The notes under the pieces: model-generated | Seen by the model: only the letters and a program-made list of their open reading frames with translations | Databases searched by the model: none | Told to the model about the DNA's origin: nothing | Made by a program: the position numbers and the translations under genes | From: Bin76 sp963665765 | GTDB lineage: Bacteria; Actinomycetota; Acidimicrobiia; Spongiisociales; ZC4RG35 | Direction of reading: 5' to 3' | Assembly: GCA_963665765.1 (NCBI GenBank) | Contig: OY762464.1 | Coordinates: 496,001-560,000 of the forward strand | DNA length: 64,000 nucleotides | Shown: positions 17,204-26,549 of the stretch, piece after piece | Position numbering within the stretch: the stretch's first letter is position 1 | How the letters are laid out: every line of letters starts with the position of its first letter

Positions 17204-17842
17204 GTGCTCGACACCGACGTAGCCCGAAGGCTGATCCGAGCCGCCGCCCATCGGGTGAGCGACAACCGGGATGAATTGTCCCGCTTGGACGCGGTGGCCG
17301 GAGACGGCGATCACGGGGTGAACATGACCACAGCTCTTTCCGAGGCGACAAGACGCATTGAGGATTCGGATGTAACCACCCCTGCCGACGTTTTTCGGGT
17401 GACCGGCCGGGCTTTCCATGACACCGTGGGCGGTGCCGCCGGGGCACTGTTCGGAGCGTTCTTCGGGGCGATCGGGGGTCAACTCAACCGATCGGCCGAC
17501 CCCGCCACACCCAAAGACTTTGTGGCGGGACTGGAGAAAGGACTGGCGCGAGTGATGAGGATCGGACGGGTCCGGCCGGGCCAAAAGACCATGGTGGATG
17601 CTCTGGCTCCGGCCTTGGATGGCGCCCAGACGGCACTGGTAATCAGTGGGTCCCTGGCCGGGGTGCTGTCGGCGTCCGCTCGGGCTGCTCGCCAAGGCGC
17701 TCGGTCCACCGACGCCATGCAACCCACCGCCGGCCGAGCCCGCTACGCCTCCGAACAAAGTCTGGGCACAGAGGACCCCGGCGCCTGTACCGTGGCTCTT
17801 ATATTCGAGGCTTGGGCCGAGGTTCTCGCCGAACAGGAGTAA
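17204..17842 (+). CDS. dhaL: Dihydroxyacetone kinase subunit DhaL-like (nucleotide-binding)
   Basis: 212-aa ATP/ADP-binding half of the ketose kinase, with a GTG start and AGGGAG upstream. The Mg/phosphate motif is LDAVAGDGDHGVNM (residues about 28-41), followed by DTVGGAAGALFGAFFGA. GQKTMVDALAPA and TAGRARYASEQSLGTEDPGA are also typical of DhaL. It phosphorylates the ketose held by DhaK (14529-15545). The three bases to the next gene imply coupling with the isomerase-like gene. No PTS DhaM is seen, so ATP is the likely donor. Confidence 0.86.
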   Translation: MLDTDVARRLIRAAAHRVSDNRDELSRLDAVAGDGDHGVNMTTALSEATRRIEDSDVTTPADVFRVTGRAFHDTVGGAAGALFGAFFGAIGGQLNRSADPATPKDFVAGLEKGLARVMRIGRVRPGQKTMVDALAPALDGAQTALVISGSLAGVLSASARAARQGARSTDAMQPTAGRARYASEQSLGTEDPGACTVALIFEAWAEVLAEQE

Positions 17843-17845
17843 ACC

Positions 17846-19288
17846 GTGCAGGCTGACCGACGACTGAAAATCGGATATGTGGGGGTGGCGTTCGGTACCT
17901 ACTACGCCGACGAACACGATCAGTACGGCCGGGCGATCGGGGGCCTTCAGCACTTAGCAGAAGAGATGGACTTCCAACTGATCGCTATCGACAGCGGAGT
18001 GCCTGATCTGGAAACGGCTCACAAGGTGGCGGCCCGACTGTTGGCCGAACAGATCGACTTTCTCTTGCTGCAGACCGCCGCCTGCGCCTCGGGTGAACTA
18101 CTGGAGCCGTTGGCCGAGGTGGCGTCCCGGCTCGGTATCTGGGCCACCCCCGAGCCGGTGCTGGAGGGGTCCATCCAGCTGCATTCCCTGGTGTCGGCCA
18201 GCCATTACGCCTCCATCATCCGACGTCACCTTCGGGACCGCAAGATCCCCTACAAGTGGTTTTACGGTCACATCGACGAGCCCGACGTCGACCGGCGCCT
18301 GCGGGTAACCATTCGGGCTCTGCAGGGCATCAAGACCATGTCCTCGGCCCGGATCGGATGGATCGGCGGCATCTCGCCGGGTTTTTACAACATGGAATTC
18401 GACGAAGATGCCTTGACAGAACGCTTCGGCACCACCATCGGGACCCATTCCATCACAGAGGTGGTGGAATTGGCCCGCGCCATAGACCCCCGGCAGGCGG
18501 GATCGGTTGTCCAAGCAGCCACCGACATGGCCACCGAGGTGACCGCCTCCCCACTGGGCATGGACCGAAACGCCCGGGTCTATCTGGCGCTCTCGAATCT
18601 GATCCGAGAAGAGGGCTACCATGCTTTGGCCGTGCAGTGCTGGCCCACCTTCCAAGAGGAATACCACATGGCCCCGTGCATGTCCTACAGCCTCCTGGGA
18701 TCCGAGGACGGTTTCGCGGTGTCCTGTGAGGGGGACGTTCCCGGAGCAGTCTCGATGCTGCTCATGAACTCGATGTCCCCGATCCACGGTTCCTCCACCC
18801 TCTTGGACCTCACGGCCCTGGACCCCGAATCCGACGCGGCCCTCTTCTGGCACTGCGGAGTGACGCCCAGACACTTCGGCGGCCAAAACGGGATCCGATG
18901 GGTGGAGCATGTCACCCTGGGCCGCAAGACCGATGTGAGCTACGGGGTGTCGGGCGATCTCCGGTTCGCTCCCCAGCAGACCACCATCGCCTACGCCGGG
19001 GACGACTTCACGGAGATGCTCATCGCCACCGCCGACGTGGTGGAGACTGAAAACGCCGGTTTTCACGGAACCCGCGGGTGGTTTTCCAACTTCCGACTCG
19101 GAGGCGAGCCGATCGAGCTTTCCGACCTGGTGAACACCGCAGTGGTGCAGGGCCACGAGCATCACTTCGCGGTTGCTCAAGGCGACCTCTCCTCGGAACT
19201 GGCCGAGGTGGCCGCCTGGCTCGGCATGCGAACCACCCGACCCGTCCCCATGCGGGACTACTTACAGATAGACGGGCTGAACGCCTGA
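17846..19288 (+). CDS. L-fucose/L-arabinose isomerase family protein
   Basis: 480-aa protein of the FucI-like fold, with a GTG start. The C-terminal active-site region is clear: CWPTFQEEYHMAPCMSYSLL, then AVSCEGDVPGAVSMLLM (Glu likely metal-binding and catalytic) and ALFWHCGVTPRHFGG (His ligand). The N-terminal Rossmann-like domains hold DFLLLQTAACASGE. Family members convert aldoses to ketoses with Mn. Coupling with dhaL, an epimerase-like gene and an aldolase supports a role in making the ketose that DhaKL phosphorylates. The exact aldose is unknown. Confidence 0.82.
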   Translation: MQADRRLKIGYVGVAFGTYYADEHDQYGRAIGGLQHLAEEMDFQLIAIDSGVPDLETAHKVAARLLAEQIDFLLLQTAACASGELLEPLAEVASRLGIWATPEPVLEGSIQLHSLVSASHYASIIRRHLRDRKIPYKWFYGHIDEPDVDRRLRVTIRALQGIKTMSSARIGWIGGISPGFYNMEFDEDALTERFGTTIGTHSITEVVELARAIDPRQAGSVVQAATDMATEVTASPLGMDRNARVYLALSNLIREEGYHALAVQCWPTFQEEYHMAPCMSYSLLGSEDGFAVSCEGDVPGAVSMLLMNSMSPIHGSSTLLDLTALDPESDAALFWHCGVTPRHFGGQNGIRWVEHVTLGRKTDVSYGVSGDLRFAPQQTTIAYAGDDFTEMLIATADVVETENAGFHGTRGWFSNFRLGGEPIELSDLVNTAVVQGHEHHFAVAQGDLSSELAEVAAWLGMRTTRPVPMRDYLQIDGLNA

Positions 19289-19320
19289 CCACACAGCCGC
19301 AAACCGATCCGAAGGGACTC

Positions 19321-20205
19321 ATGGAACCATCCGCCTCGCCGCTCCGAGCGGCCCGACTCCAGAAGGTGGCCACCCCCACCGGACACTTTGCGGTGTTGGC
19401 CATCGACCATGTCGGGTCGTTTGCCGCCACCGTGCGACCCGAGGCCCCCCATTCGATGAGCGGCGAAGACATTTGGGAGGCGAAACTGCCGCTGATCGAC
19501 GGTCTGGGCCCCGAAGCCGGGGCGATATTGGTGGACCCGGGCTTTTTGGAGGGGACAGGATTCACCCGCTCGGGACGGCTGTCGGGAACCGGCCTGATCC
19601 TGGGCATCGAGGACGGCGATTACGCGGACGTGATCACCGCTCCCCGCTTCCTGCCCGGTTGGAGCGTGGAGAGAGCGGCCCGACTCGGGGTGGATGCGGT
19701 GAAGATCTCCATGTTCTTTCAGCCGGGAGGCGACACCTCGGCGGCGGAGCGCTTCGTAATCGAAGTGGTCGACCAGTGCCGCCAACACCGGATGCCGCTA
19801 TTTGCCGAACCCCTCGCACTCTACGATCATCCCCAACAGCGCCGAGATGCCGTCCTGGAAGGGGTGCGACTCTTCGGACCCCTGGGGGCCGACGTCCTCA
19901 AACTCCAGTTCCCCATTTTCCCCGAAGCCGATCCCTCCCCCGAGGCTTGGGTCGAGGCGTGTCGACAGATCGATCGACTGAGCCCCGCCCCTTGGGCGAT
20001 TCTGTCCGAAGGCGGCGACTATGACCTGTTCCGCCGACAGCTTCAGGTGGCCTGCCGGGCCGGCGCTTCCGGTTTTCTGGGCGGGAGAGCAGTCTGGCGA
20101 GAAGCAGCCACCGGGCAGGGCGATTTGGAGGGCGGCATTGCCCGCCTCCGAGAGCTGAATTCAATCGTCATAGCCGAGGGTGTAGATTGGAGATCTCGAA
20201 AGTGA
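19321..20205 (+). CDS. Class I aldolase, LacD/YihT family
   Basis: 294-aa TIM-barrel aldolase related to tagatose-1,6-bisphosphate aldolase (LacD) and 6-deoxy-6-sulfofructose-1-phosphate aldolase (YihT). Early motif: GHFAVLAIDHVGSF. The probable Schiff-base Lys is in GADVLKLQFPIFP, as in DLYKVEMPLY of YihT. The end, PWAILSEGGDYDLF followed by AGASGFLGGRAVW, is nearly superposable on YihT. It should cleave a ketose 1-phosphate (or bisphosphate) into DHAP and an aldehyde, which fits the DhaKL product. AAGGGA precedes the ATG. Confidence 0.84.
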   Translation: MEPSASPLRAARLQKVATPTGHFAVLAIDHVGSFAATVRPEAPHSMSGEDIWEAKLPLIDGLGPEAGAILVDPGFLEGTGFTRSGRLSGTGLILGIEDGDYADVITAPRFLPGWSVERAARLGVDAVKISMFFQPGGDTSAAERFVIEVVDQCRQHRMPLFAEPLALYDHPQQRRDAVLEGVRLFGPLGADVLKLQFPIFPEADPSPEAWVEACRQIDRLSPAPWAILSEGGDYDLFRRQLQVACRAGASGFLGGRAVWREAATGQGDLEGGIARLRELNSIVIAEGVDWRSRK

Positions 20206-20221
20206 CCAGGAAAGGCGCGGA

Positions 20222-21331
20222 ATGACTGTGTTCCCCAATGTGAGCGAGGCTCGCCGTGCAGAGATGTTCGCCGACCGGGATGGGCCCACCCGGGTCTTGA
20301 TCGACACCGACACCAACAACGAGATCGACGACCAGTTCGCCATGGCCTGGGCGTTCCTCTCTCCCGAGCGGATCGAAGTTGAGGCGGTGGTAGCCGAACC
20401 CTTTGGCCATCTTCATTACCGGCAACGGGTGGTGGAGGCCGCAGAGGCCCTCCGGGCGGGACGCGAACCCGATAAGGACAACCTGATGGGCTACTGGGCG
20501 CGTCATTTGATCTCCGAAGGCATCGATCCGGCCACCATGGACATGTGGGGTCCCGCCGAGGGAATGGAGACCTCCTATGAGGAGATCAAGACCGTGCTCG
20601 GGAAGATGGGCATCCCGTCGGACGATCTGGCCTTCCGCGGCGCGGATCGGTACATGTCGGCAGCCGACGTCCCCGTAGAAAGCGAGGGCGCCGAAAAGAT
20701 CATCGAACTGGCCCTGGCCGACGACGAGCGTCCCCTGCACGTGGTGGCGATCGGGTGTGTCACCAACGTCTCCTCGGCGCTCCTGATGGCGCCCGAGATC
20801 GCCACCAAGATGGTGGTGAGCTGGACTTCCGGTTTCCCCACCTGGACCGACTTTTCGAACCACACGTCGCTCAATCTGGTCCAGGACCCCCACGCATCAC
20901 GGCTCCTCTACGATTCGGGCGTTCCCCTGGTGTACCTGCCGGGCTTTTACATCGGCGCCCAACTGGTGATCTCCCTGCCCGAGATGGAGGCCTACATCAG
21001 GGGCAAGGGCGAGATAGGAGACTATCTCTTTCACCTGTACACCCACAACCCGATCCGCATCGACCGCGGGGTCAAGATGTTTCCCGGGCAGTCTTGGATA
21101 GTCTGGGACCTCATCAATATCGCCTGGCTGATCAACCGCCGTTGGGTTCCCACCCGCACCGTGTCCACCCCCCGATTGGATGAAAACCTGGTCTGGCGGC
21201 CCCGGGCGGACGCGCCCACCATGCTGGAGGCCATCGACATCAACCGGGATGCCGTGTACCACGACCTGATCACCAAACTGGACAACCGGAAAAAGATTTT
21301 GAGCGCCCACCGCACCGGGATCTCTGGTTGA
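20222..21331 (+). CDS. Nucleoside hydrolase (IUNH family)
   Basis: 369-aa enzyme that should release base and pentose from a nucleoside. The calcium-binding Asp cluster is VLIDTDTNNEIDDQFAMAWA (family pattern DTDxxxDDxxA), and the distal Asp ligand is in WIVWDLINIAW. The middle strand HVVAIGCVTNVSSAL corresponds to the Asn/Thr substrate region. It is slightly longer than typical IUNH (about 310-330 aa). It lies 16 bases after the aldolase. Together with two nucleoside-phosphorylase-like genes nearby it suggests nucleoside or ribosyl-compound scavenging, but family members act on varied N-ribosides. Confidence 0.84.
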   Translation: MTVFPNVSEARRAEMFADRDGPTRVLIDTDTNNEIDDQFAMAWAFLSPERIEVEAVVAEPFGHLHYRQRVVEAAEALRAGREPDKDNLMGYWARHLISEGIDPATMDMWGPAEGMETSYEEIKTVLGKMGIPSDDLAFRGADRYMSAADVPVESEGAEKIIELALADDERPLHVVAIGCVTNVSSALLMAPEIATKMVVSWTSGFPTWTDFSNHTSLNLVQDPHASRLLYDSGVPLVYLPGFYIGAQLVISLPEMEAYIRGKGEIGDYLFHLYTHNPIRIDRGVKMFPGQSWIVWDLINIAWLINRRWVPTRTVSTPRLDENLVWRPRADAPTMLEAIDINRDAVYHDLITKLDNRKKILSAHRTGISG

Positions 21332-21350
21332 GCTGGAGAAGGGACCACCC

Positions 21351-22385
21351 ATGAAAGCCGCGGTGCTTCACCCCGAAGGGGGCCTCGAAATCGAGGACCG
21401 TCCGGCGCCCGAGCCGGGACCGGAAGAAGTGTTGGTCGCTCCCCGGCTGGTGGGCATCTGCGGTTCTGATCTGCATTATTACAAGGAAGGCCGGATCGGA
21501 GATTGGCGGGTAACCCAGCCCCATGTGCTCGGCCACGAGTTTTCCGCGGTGGTGGAGGAAGTCGGCCCGGACACCGAATCGGCCCCGGTGGGCACCCCGG
21601 TGGCGGTGGAGCCGATCGTCCCCTGCCGAGAGTGTGACGCCTGCGGCCGGGGCGTGTACAACCTGTGTGCGTCTTTCGGATTCACCGGATCTCCCCACAC
21701 CGACGGAGCACTCCAGGAGTTGGTGGCGGTGCCCGCCCGGAGCCTGCACCCCCTGCCGCCCGATATGTCCCTGCAGATGGGCGCCCTGGTCGAACCAACC
21801 TCGATTGCCGTCCACGCCGTTCGCCGCAGTGGCCTTCGAACGGGCGAGACGGTGACGATCATCGGCGCCGGCCCGATCGGCTTGTTGATCCTGGCCGTCT
21901 GCCGGGCCTACGGAGCGGGAGCCATCTATATCACTGACATCGACCCTGCCCGCCTGAAGATCGCCCAAGCCCTGGGCGCCTCCGTGACGGTCGATGCTCG
22001 AGGTATGGAACCCGACCGGATCCTCGACCGCACCGACCGGCGGGGCACTGACATAACCTTCGAGGCGGTGGGCAGTTCCCGGACCCTGGAAACGGCGATG
22101 CACCTGGTCCGCCCGAGCGGTCGGGTGGTGGCGGTGGGCGTCAACATCACCGAACGCATCCCCTTCAACCTGATGCTCGCCCAGTCGAAAGAAGCCACGG
22201 TCATCCCCATCTATCTGGGCCGGGACGCCTTCCCCGAGGCAATCGAGTTGCTGGCCTCGGGACGGATCGACGGAGAGCGCCTGGTGAGTCACCGCTTCCC
22301 CCTGCAACGGGCTGGAGAAGCCATGGACACTGCCTTGAACAGCGGATCGGGAGCCGTCAAAGTGCTGATCGAAGTGAACAAGTGA
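21351..22385 (+). CDS. Zinc-dependent polyol/L-iditol-type dehydrogenase (MDR superfamily)
   Basis: 344-aa NAD(P)-dependent medium-chain dehydrogenase. Catalytic Zn ligands are Cys in GICGSDLHYYKEG and His/Glu in VLGHEFSAVV. The structural-Zn loop CRECDACGRGVYNLC carries all four Cys. The nucleotide fold has VTIIGAGPIGLLILAV with ITDIDPARLKIA, whose Asp favours NAD. It resembles sorbitol/xylitol dehydrogenases. It may oxidise a polyol to the ketose entering the pathway, or act on the aldehyde side. GAAGGGA precedes the ATG. Confidence 0.84.
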   Translation: MKAAVLHPEGGLEIEDRPAPEPGPEEVLVAPRLVGICGSDLHYYKEGRIGDWRVTQPHVLGHEFSAVVEEVGPDTESAPVGTPVAVEPIVPCRECDACGRGVYNLCASFGFTGSPHTDGALQELVAVPARSLHPLPPDMSLQMGALVEPTSIAVHAVRRSGLRTGETVTIIGAGPIGLLILAVCRAYGAGAIYITDIDPARLKIAQALGASVTVDARGMEPDRILDRTDRRGTDITFEAVGSSRTLETAMHLVRPSGRVVAVGVNITERIPFNLMLAQSKEATVIPIYLGRDAFPEAIELLASGRIDGERLVSHRFPLQRAGEAMDTALNSGSGAVKVLIEVNK

Positions 22386-22430
22386 CCGTTGGCAGGCTTG
22401 ACCCTCCCCCCACCGAGGTGAGCAGGTAGG

Positions 22431-23306
22431 ATGCGCCTGTCCGAAAAAGGGGCCCAACGGCTCGGTCTTACCTTCCTGCTCGCTCCTGCTCTGGCCGTCA
22501 TCGTCCTTCTCTTTTTGGGGGGATTGTTCTCCGGCCTGTTGCGCAGCCTCAACTACTTTCCCCTGATCGGGCTCAACGATTTCAATCTCGACGCCTACCT
22601 GACCATCTTCACCGACAACGGATTCCTGCAAAGCCTGCTGCTCACCTTCCACATCGCCTTCACCTCCACCTTCATCTCCTGCATCCTGGCCGTGGCGGCC
22701 GCCCTGCTGCTGCGCCCGGCCTTCCGGGGCAAGCGCATAGTCCATTTCTTCTTTTCGCTCAACCTGACCATCCCCCATCTGGTGGGCGCCATCGGGGTTC
22801 TCTACCTGTTCCAGAACAGCGGATTGGTCTCCCGGATCATGACCGGTTTGGATCTGATCAGCCGCCCGGCCGATTTTCCGTCCATGGTGTTCGATCCGTG
22901 GGCGATCGGGATCATCATCCAGTACGTGTGGAAGGAGATTCCCTTCATCGGGGTGATCGTGCTGGCCATATTGCTGTCGGTGGGCGAGGACTACGAGTCG
23001 GTGGCCAGATCCCTGGGCGCCAACCGCCGGCAGGCCTTCCGGCAGGTGACCCTGCCCCTGATCATGCCCGGAGTGGTCTCCGCCTCGGTGATCGTGTTCG
23101 CCTTCACCTTCGGAGCGTTCGAGATTCCATATCTGTTGGGCCGCACCTTCCCGGCCGCCCTGCCGGTGCTGGCCTACCAGAGCTATACCGACGTCGACTT
23201 GGTGGCCCGCCCCCAGGCCATGGCCATGGCCATGGTGATCGCCTTCATCAGCACCCTGCTGATCATGGCCTACATGAAACTCTCCCGGGTCTATATCAGG
23301 GATTGA
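22431..23306 (+). CDS. ABC transporter permease 1 (YnjC/PotB-like)
   Basis: 291-aa inner-membrane permease with six predicted helices and the EAA loop ESVARSLGANRRQAFRQVTLPLIMPG for docking to the ATPase. It is followed 16 bases later by a second permease and then the ATPase, giving a complete importer when paired with the binding protein at 6561-7937. A fragment of a second copy of this gene's 3' end survives at 32474-32570. Confidence 0.86.
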   Translation: MRLSEKGAQRLGLTFLLAPALAVIVLLFLGGLFSGLLRSLNYFPLIGLNDFNLDAYLTIFTDNGFLQSLLLTFHIAFTSTFISCILAVAAALLLRPAFRGKRIVHFFFSLNLTIPHLVGAIGVLYLFQNSGLVSRIMTGLDLISRPADFPSMVFDPWAIGIIIQYVWKEIPFIGVIVLAILLSVGEDYESVARSLGANRRQAFRQVTLPLIMPGVVSASVIVFAFTFGAFEIPYLLGRTFPAALPVLAYQSYTDVDLVARPQAMAMAMVIAFISTLLIMAYMKLSRVYIRD

Positions 23307-23322
23307 CGATGGGACACTTGCC

Positions 23323-24171
23323 ATGACCGTCGCCCCCGCCCCCCTGCCGCACATCACCCCCCACTCGATCGGGCGGGTTACTTTGCGCTGGGTCGGCATC
23401 GCCGGACTTTTGGCCTTCCTGGTGGCGCCGATGATTCCCCTGTTCATCTGGTCGATCAGCTTCCGCTGGTTCTATCCCGACATCCTGCCCAGCGAATACA
23501 GCACCGGGGCCTGGGAGGCGGTCATCTCCCCCACCAACAACGTGTTGGGCGCCACCTGGCAGACCACCCTGATCGCCCTTCTGGTAACCGTCCTCTCGGT
23601 TCTGTTCGGGGTGCCGGCCGGTCGGGCCCTGGGGCTCTACAACTTCGCCGGAAAGCGGATAGTGGAGATCATGATCCTGGCGCCGATCATCGTCCCCGGC
23701 CTGGCGGTGGTGCTGGGCATCGACACCATGTTCATCCGCTACGGACTGTCGGGCAGCATCTTCGGGGTGGCGCTGGTGCATCTGGTGCCCACCCTCCCCT
23801 ACATGACTCTGGTGATGTCGGGGGTGTTCTCCAACTACGACGTGGACTACGAACTGCAGGCCCGTTCTCTGGGGGCGGGACGCTGGGCCACCCAACGATA
23901 CGTCACCCTGCCGGCCGTCTTCCCCGGAGTGGTGGTGGGCGCCTTGTTCACCTTCCTGATCTCGTGGAGCCAGTATATCCTCACCCTCCTGATCGGCAAC
24001 GGACAAGTGGAGACCCTGCCCATCCTGCTATTCAATTTCGCCCGCTCCGAACCGGCCATCGCCGGCGCCCTGAGCGTGGTTTTCGTCCTGCCGGGGATAC
24101 TGGTTTTGCTCCTCAGTTCCAAGTACCTGTCCGGCGACAGCGCCGCAGTAGGAGGTATCGGCAACATATGA
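23323..24171 (+). CDS. ABC transporter permease 2 (YnjC/PotC-like)
   Basis: 282-aa permease partner. The N-terminal helix GLLAFLVAPMIPLFIWSISFRWF and EAA-type loop LQARSLGAGRWATQRYVTLPAVFPG are visible. Its stop overlaps the ATPase start (ATGA at 24168-24171). A frameshifted paralogue lies at 32585-33431. Confidence 0.86.
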   Translation: MTVAPAPLPHITPHSIGRVTLRWVGIAGLLAFLVAPMIPLFIWSISFRWFYPDILPSEYSTGAWEAVISPTNNVLGATWQTTLIALLVTVLSVLFGVPAGRALGLYNFAGKRIVEIMILAPIIVPGLAVVLGIDTMFIRYGLSGSIFGVALVHLVPTLPYMTLVMSGVFSNYDVDYELQARSLGAGRWATQRYVTLPAVFPGVVVGALFTFLISWSQYILTLLIGNGQVETLPILLFNFARSEPAIAGALSVVFVLPGILVLLLSSKYLSGDSAAVGGIGNI

Positions 24172-25247
24172 CCCAAGTGACCCTGAGCGGCCTGACCAAG
24201 CAGTTCGACCAAAAGTCGCCCCCCGCCGTGGACCAGCTCGACCTCGAGATCGAATCCGGAAAGCTCACCGCCCTGCTGGGACCTTCGGGGTGCGGCAAGA
24301 CCACCACCATGAAGATGATCGCCGGGCTCCTGCGGCCCACTTTCGGCGACATTCTTTTCGACGGCAACTCCATCCTGAGCATCAAACCCGAAGAGCGGGG
24401 CGCGGTGATGGTCTTCCAAAACTACCTGCTTTTCCCCTACATGAGCATCGCCGACAACATCGGCTTCGGCCTCAAAATGCGCAAAGTCAGCCGCAAGGAG
24501 ATCAGATCGCGGGTCGCCGACATGCTGGATCTGGTGCAGCTGCCCGGCTTTGAGGATCGCAGACCCAAGCAGCTGTCGGGCGGTCAGCAACAGCGAATCG
24601 CCCTGGCCCGGGCGCTGATCGTCGAACCCAACGTCCTGCTGTTGGACGAGCCCTTGAGCAATCTCGACGCCCACCTCCGCGACGAAATGCGGGTGCTGAT
24701 CCGCCGCATCCAGACCGACATGGGGATCACCACCGTGTTCGTCACCCACGATCAGGAGGAGGCCGTGGTGCTGGCCGACAAGGTCGCGCTCCTCTTCGAC
24801 GGACGCCTCCAGCAATTCGATGTGCCCGACGCTTTCTACGAGACACCCAAAACCAGGGAGATCGCCACTTTCTTCGGCGGAACCAACTTCATATCCGGCC
24901 ATTATCAGAACGGTTCGATCAGCACCGACATCGGCGAATTCCGAGCGCCGCATTCGGCAATCGAAAGCGGGGCGGCGGTGCTCAGCATCCGGCCGGAGGC
25001 GGTGGAACTGGGCACGGGGGGCGACAACAGCGTCTCGGGGACCATCCAATCCCATGTCTACGCGGGACGCTACGCCCGATTCCAGGTGACCATCGGCGAC
25101 ATCGAGATCGAGGCGATCACCGAACCCGGACAGGTGAAACTATTCGGTGACGGCGACACCGTTCCGGTGAGGTTCCACCCCGACAAGATCTGGGTTCTGG
25201 AGGGGGATTCCGCAAAGCAGCCGGTGGGCGCCGACTCGGCCGGGTAG
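24168..25247 (+). CDS. ABC transporter ATP-binding protein (YnjD/PotA-like)
   Basis: 359-aa ATPase starting at ATG 24168 with GGAGG upstream. Walker A is LLGPSGCGKTTT, the Q-loop VFQNYLLFPYM, signature QLSGGQQQRIALARAL, Walker B plus D-loop LLLDEPLSNLD and H-loop VTHDQEEA. The C-terminal 120 residues form a TOBE-type regulatory domain (LSIRPEAVEL). It energises the permeases at 22431-24171. Confidence 0.9.
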   Translation: MTQVTLSGLTKQFDQKSPPAVDQLDLEIESGKLTALLGPSGCGKTTTMKMIAGLLRPTFGDILFDGNSILSIKPEERGAVMVFQNYLLFPYMSIADNIGFGLKMRKVSRKEIRSRVADMLDLVQLPGFEDRRPKQLSGGQQQRIALARALIVEPNVLLLDEPLSNLDAHLRDEMRVLIRRIQTDMGITTVFVTHDQEEAVVLADKVALLFDGRLQQFDVPDAFYETPKTREIATFFGGTNFISGHYQNGSISTDIGEFRAPHSAIESGAAVLSIRPEAVELGTGGDNSVSGTIQSHVYAGRYARFQVTIGDIEIEAITEPGQVKLFGDGDTVPVRFHPDKIWVLEGDSAKQPVGADSAG

Positions 25248-25254
25248 GCGGCGC

Positions 25255-26478
25255 TTGACCCGCCCCGGCCCATCCCACGGGTCGGCCGCCGTCTCCGAAT
25301 CGGGGGTCCGATGGGGTCTGATCGTCTCCGGATGGTCGGTCTACGCCATCTACTACCTGGGCAGAGTGAACTTTTCGGTGGCGGTGCCGGGCCTTTCGGA
25401 GGAGCAGAGTTTGGACGCCGCCCGCATCGGCGCCCTGGCGGCCGGGTTCTTCTGGGTCTACTCCCTCTCGGCGGTGCCCATCGGGCGTCTGGCCGACCGG
25501 ATCGGCGCCCGGCTTTTGGTTGGGCTGGGCCTGGTGGGAAGCGGGATCATCAACGTCCTGTTCATCCTGACCATCCACAACTTCGCCCTGTCCCTGGTGT
25601 TCTGGTCGGCCAACGGAATCTTTCAGGCGATGGGATGGACGCCCCTGATCGGGGCCGTGGGCCGATGGGCACAAACGAAAGGGGCAGGTCGGGTGATCGC
25701 CTCGTTCGGCTCCTGCTTTGTGGCCGGCACCGCCCTGACCTTTGCCATCGGAGGATTCATCGTCGAACGAGGAGGAGTCGAGACCCTGTTCATAGCCGCC
25801 GCCGCAGTGCTGATACCGGTGGGCGTCGCCTGGTGGATCGGCGTCCGGGACCCGGTTGAGGCATCCCCGGCCGGCGCAAGCTCGGCCGGTTCGATTGCCC
25901 GGTCGCTGTGGCTACTACCTGCGGCCGTGGCCATCGGGGCCGCCTATGTTGCCCTGATCGTGTGGACTCCGACCTACTTCGTCGAGGTCCACAACGAAAC
26001 GATGGGGAGATCCGGTTTGTTCTCCGCGGCGCTGCCCGCCATCGCCATCGGGGCCACCATCACCCTGGGACGCTGGTTCCAACCATCCCCCGGTCCAGGC
26101 TCCGCCTTGCGAGGCGGAGCAGTGCTGCTGGCCACATCCGTCGCTCTGGCGATGGTCAGCCGGGTTTCCGGCCTGGCTGCGGGGTTCACCGCGGTAGCCG
26201 CCGCCACCGCGCTGGTCGGAGCGTCATCGTCCCTGGTGCTGGGCCTCTTCCCCCGCATGACCTCCCCCGCCAGGGTGGCTCTGGTAAGCGGCATCTACGC
26301 CCTGGCCTTCAACCTGGGAGGCGGGTCCGCCTCACCGGTGATGGGCGGCTTGGTGGACCGCGACGCCTGGGACGGGGTGTTCCTGCACCTGGCCGGATAT
26401 GTCCTGGTGGGCGCCCTCTGGACCCTCGGCTGGTATCTCTGGGCGAGATCTCACCAACCAACCGAGGAAACCGTCTGA
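25255..26478 (+). CDS. MFS transporter (OPA/sugar-phosphate-like)
   Basis: 407-aa twelve-helix carrier with a TTG start, which is conserved at the same place in the paralogue at 34514. The N-terminal helix contains GWSVYAIYYLGRVNFSVAVPGL, and the helix 2-3 loop contains the MFS motif GRLADRIGARLLVGLG. PTYFVEVHNETMGRSGL and GLFPRMTSPARVALVSGIY are shared with the paralogue. It starts eight bases after the ATPase and its stop overlaps the ATG of a truncated phosphorylase remnant. Confidence 0.82.
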   Translation: MTRPGPSHGSAAVSESGVRWGLIVSGWSVYAIYYLGRVNFSVAVPGLSEEQSLDAARIGALAAGFFWVYSLSAVPIGRLADRIGARLLVGLGLVGSGIINVLFILTIHNFALSLVFWSANGIFQAMGWTPLIGAVGRWAQTKGAGRVIASFGSCFVAGTALTFAIGGFIVERGGVETLFIAAAAVLIPVGVAWWIGVRDPVEASPAGASSAGSIARSLWLLPAAVAIGAAYVALIVWTPTYFVEVHNETMGRSGLFSAALPAIAIGATITLGRWFQPSPGPGSALRGGAVLLATSVALAMVSRVSGLAAGFTAVAAATALVGASSSLVLGLFPRMTSPARVALVSGIYALAFNLGGGSASPVMGGLVDRDAWDGVFLHLAGYVLVGALWTLGWYLWARSHQPTEETV

Positions 26479-26549
26479 TGACCGAACGCCCGGCCAAACA
26501 CAGAGCCGTAATGGACCTCAGCCGAGACGAGTGGCTGGATGCTCTCGGA
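26478..26549 (+). pseudogene. 5' remnant of a nucleoside-phosphorylase gene
   Basis: Only the first 24 codons remain (ERPAKHRAVMDL, then RDEWLDALG), overlapping the MFS stop exactly as the intact phosphorylase does at 35734. After codon 24 the sequence becomes unrelated. The remnant is closer to the 35734 copy (about 61 of 72 bases identical) than to the intact copy at 28737 (about 57 of 72). It marks the left edge of the inserted three-gene module. Confidence 0.85.

Noticed and set aside
16774..17842. DUF3224 as part of the RelA/SpoT module
   Set aside because: It is on the opposite strand, has its own strong ribosome site and no conserved link that I know of; placed separately.
21270..23447. 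A 725-codon open frame on the minus strand across the dehydrogenase and permease genes
   Set aside because: It is antisense to two well-supported genes, is rich in Gly/His/Gln/Arg, and shows no family motif; it is a product of high G+C.
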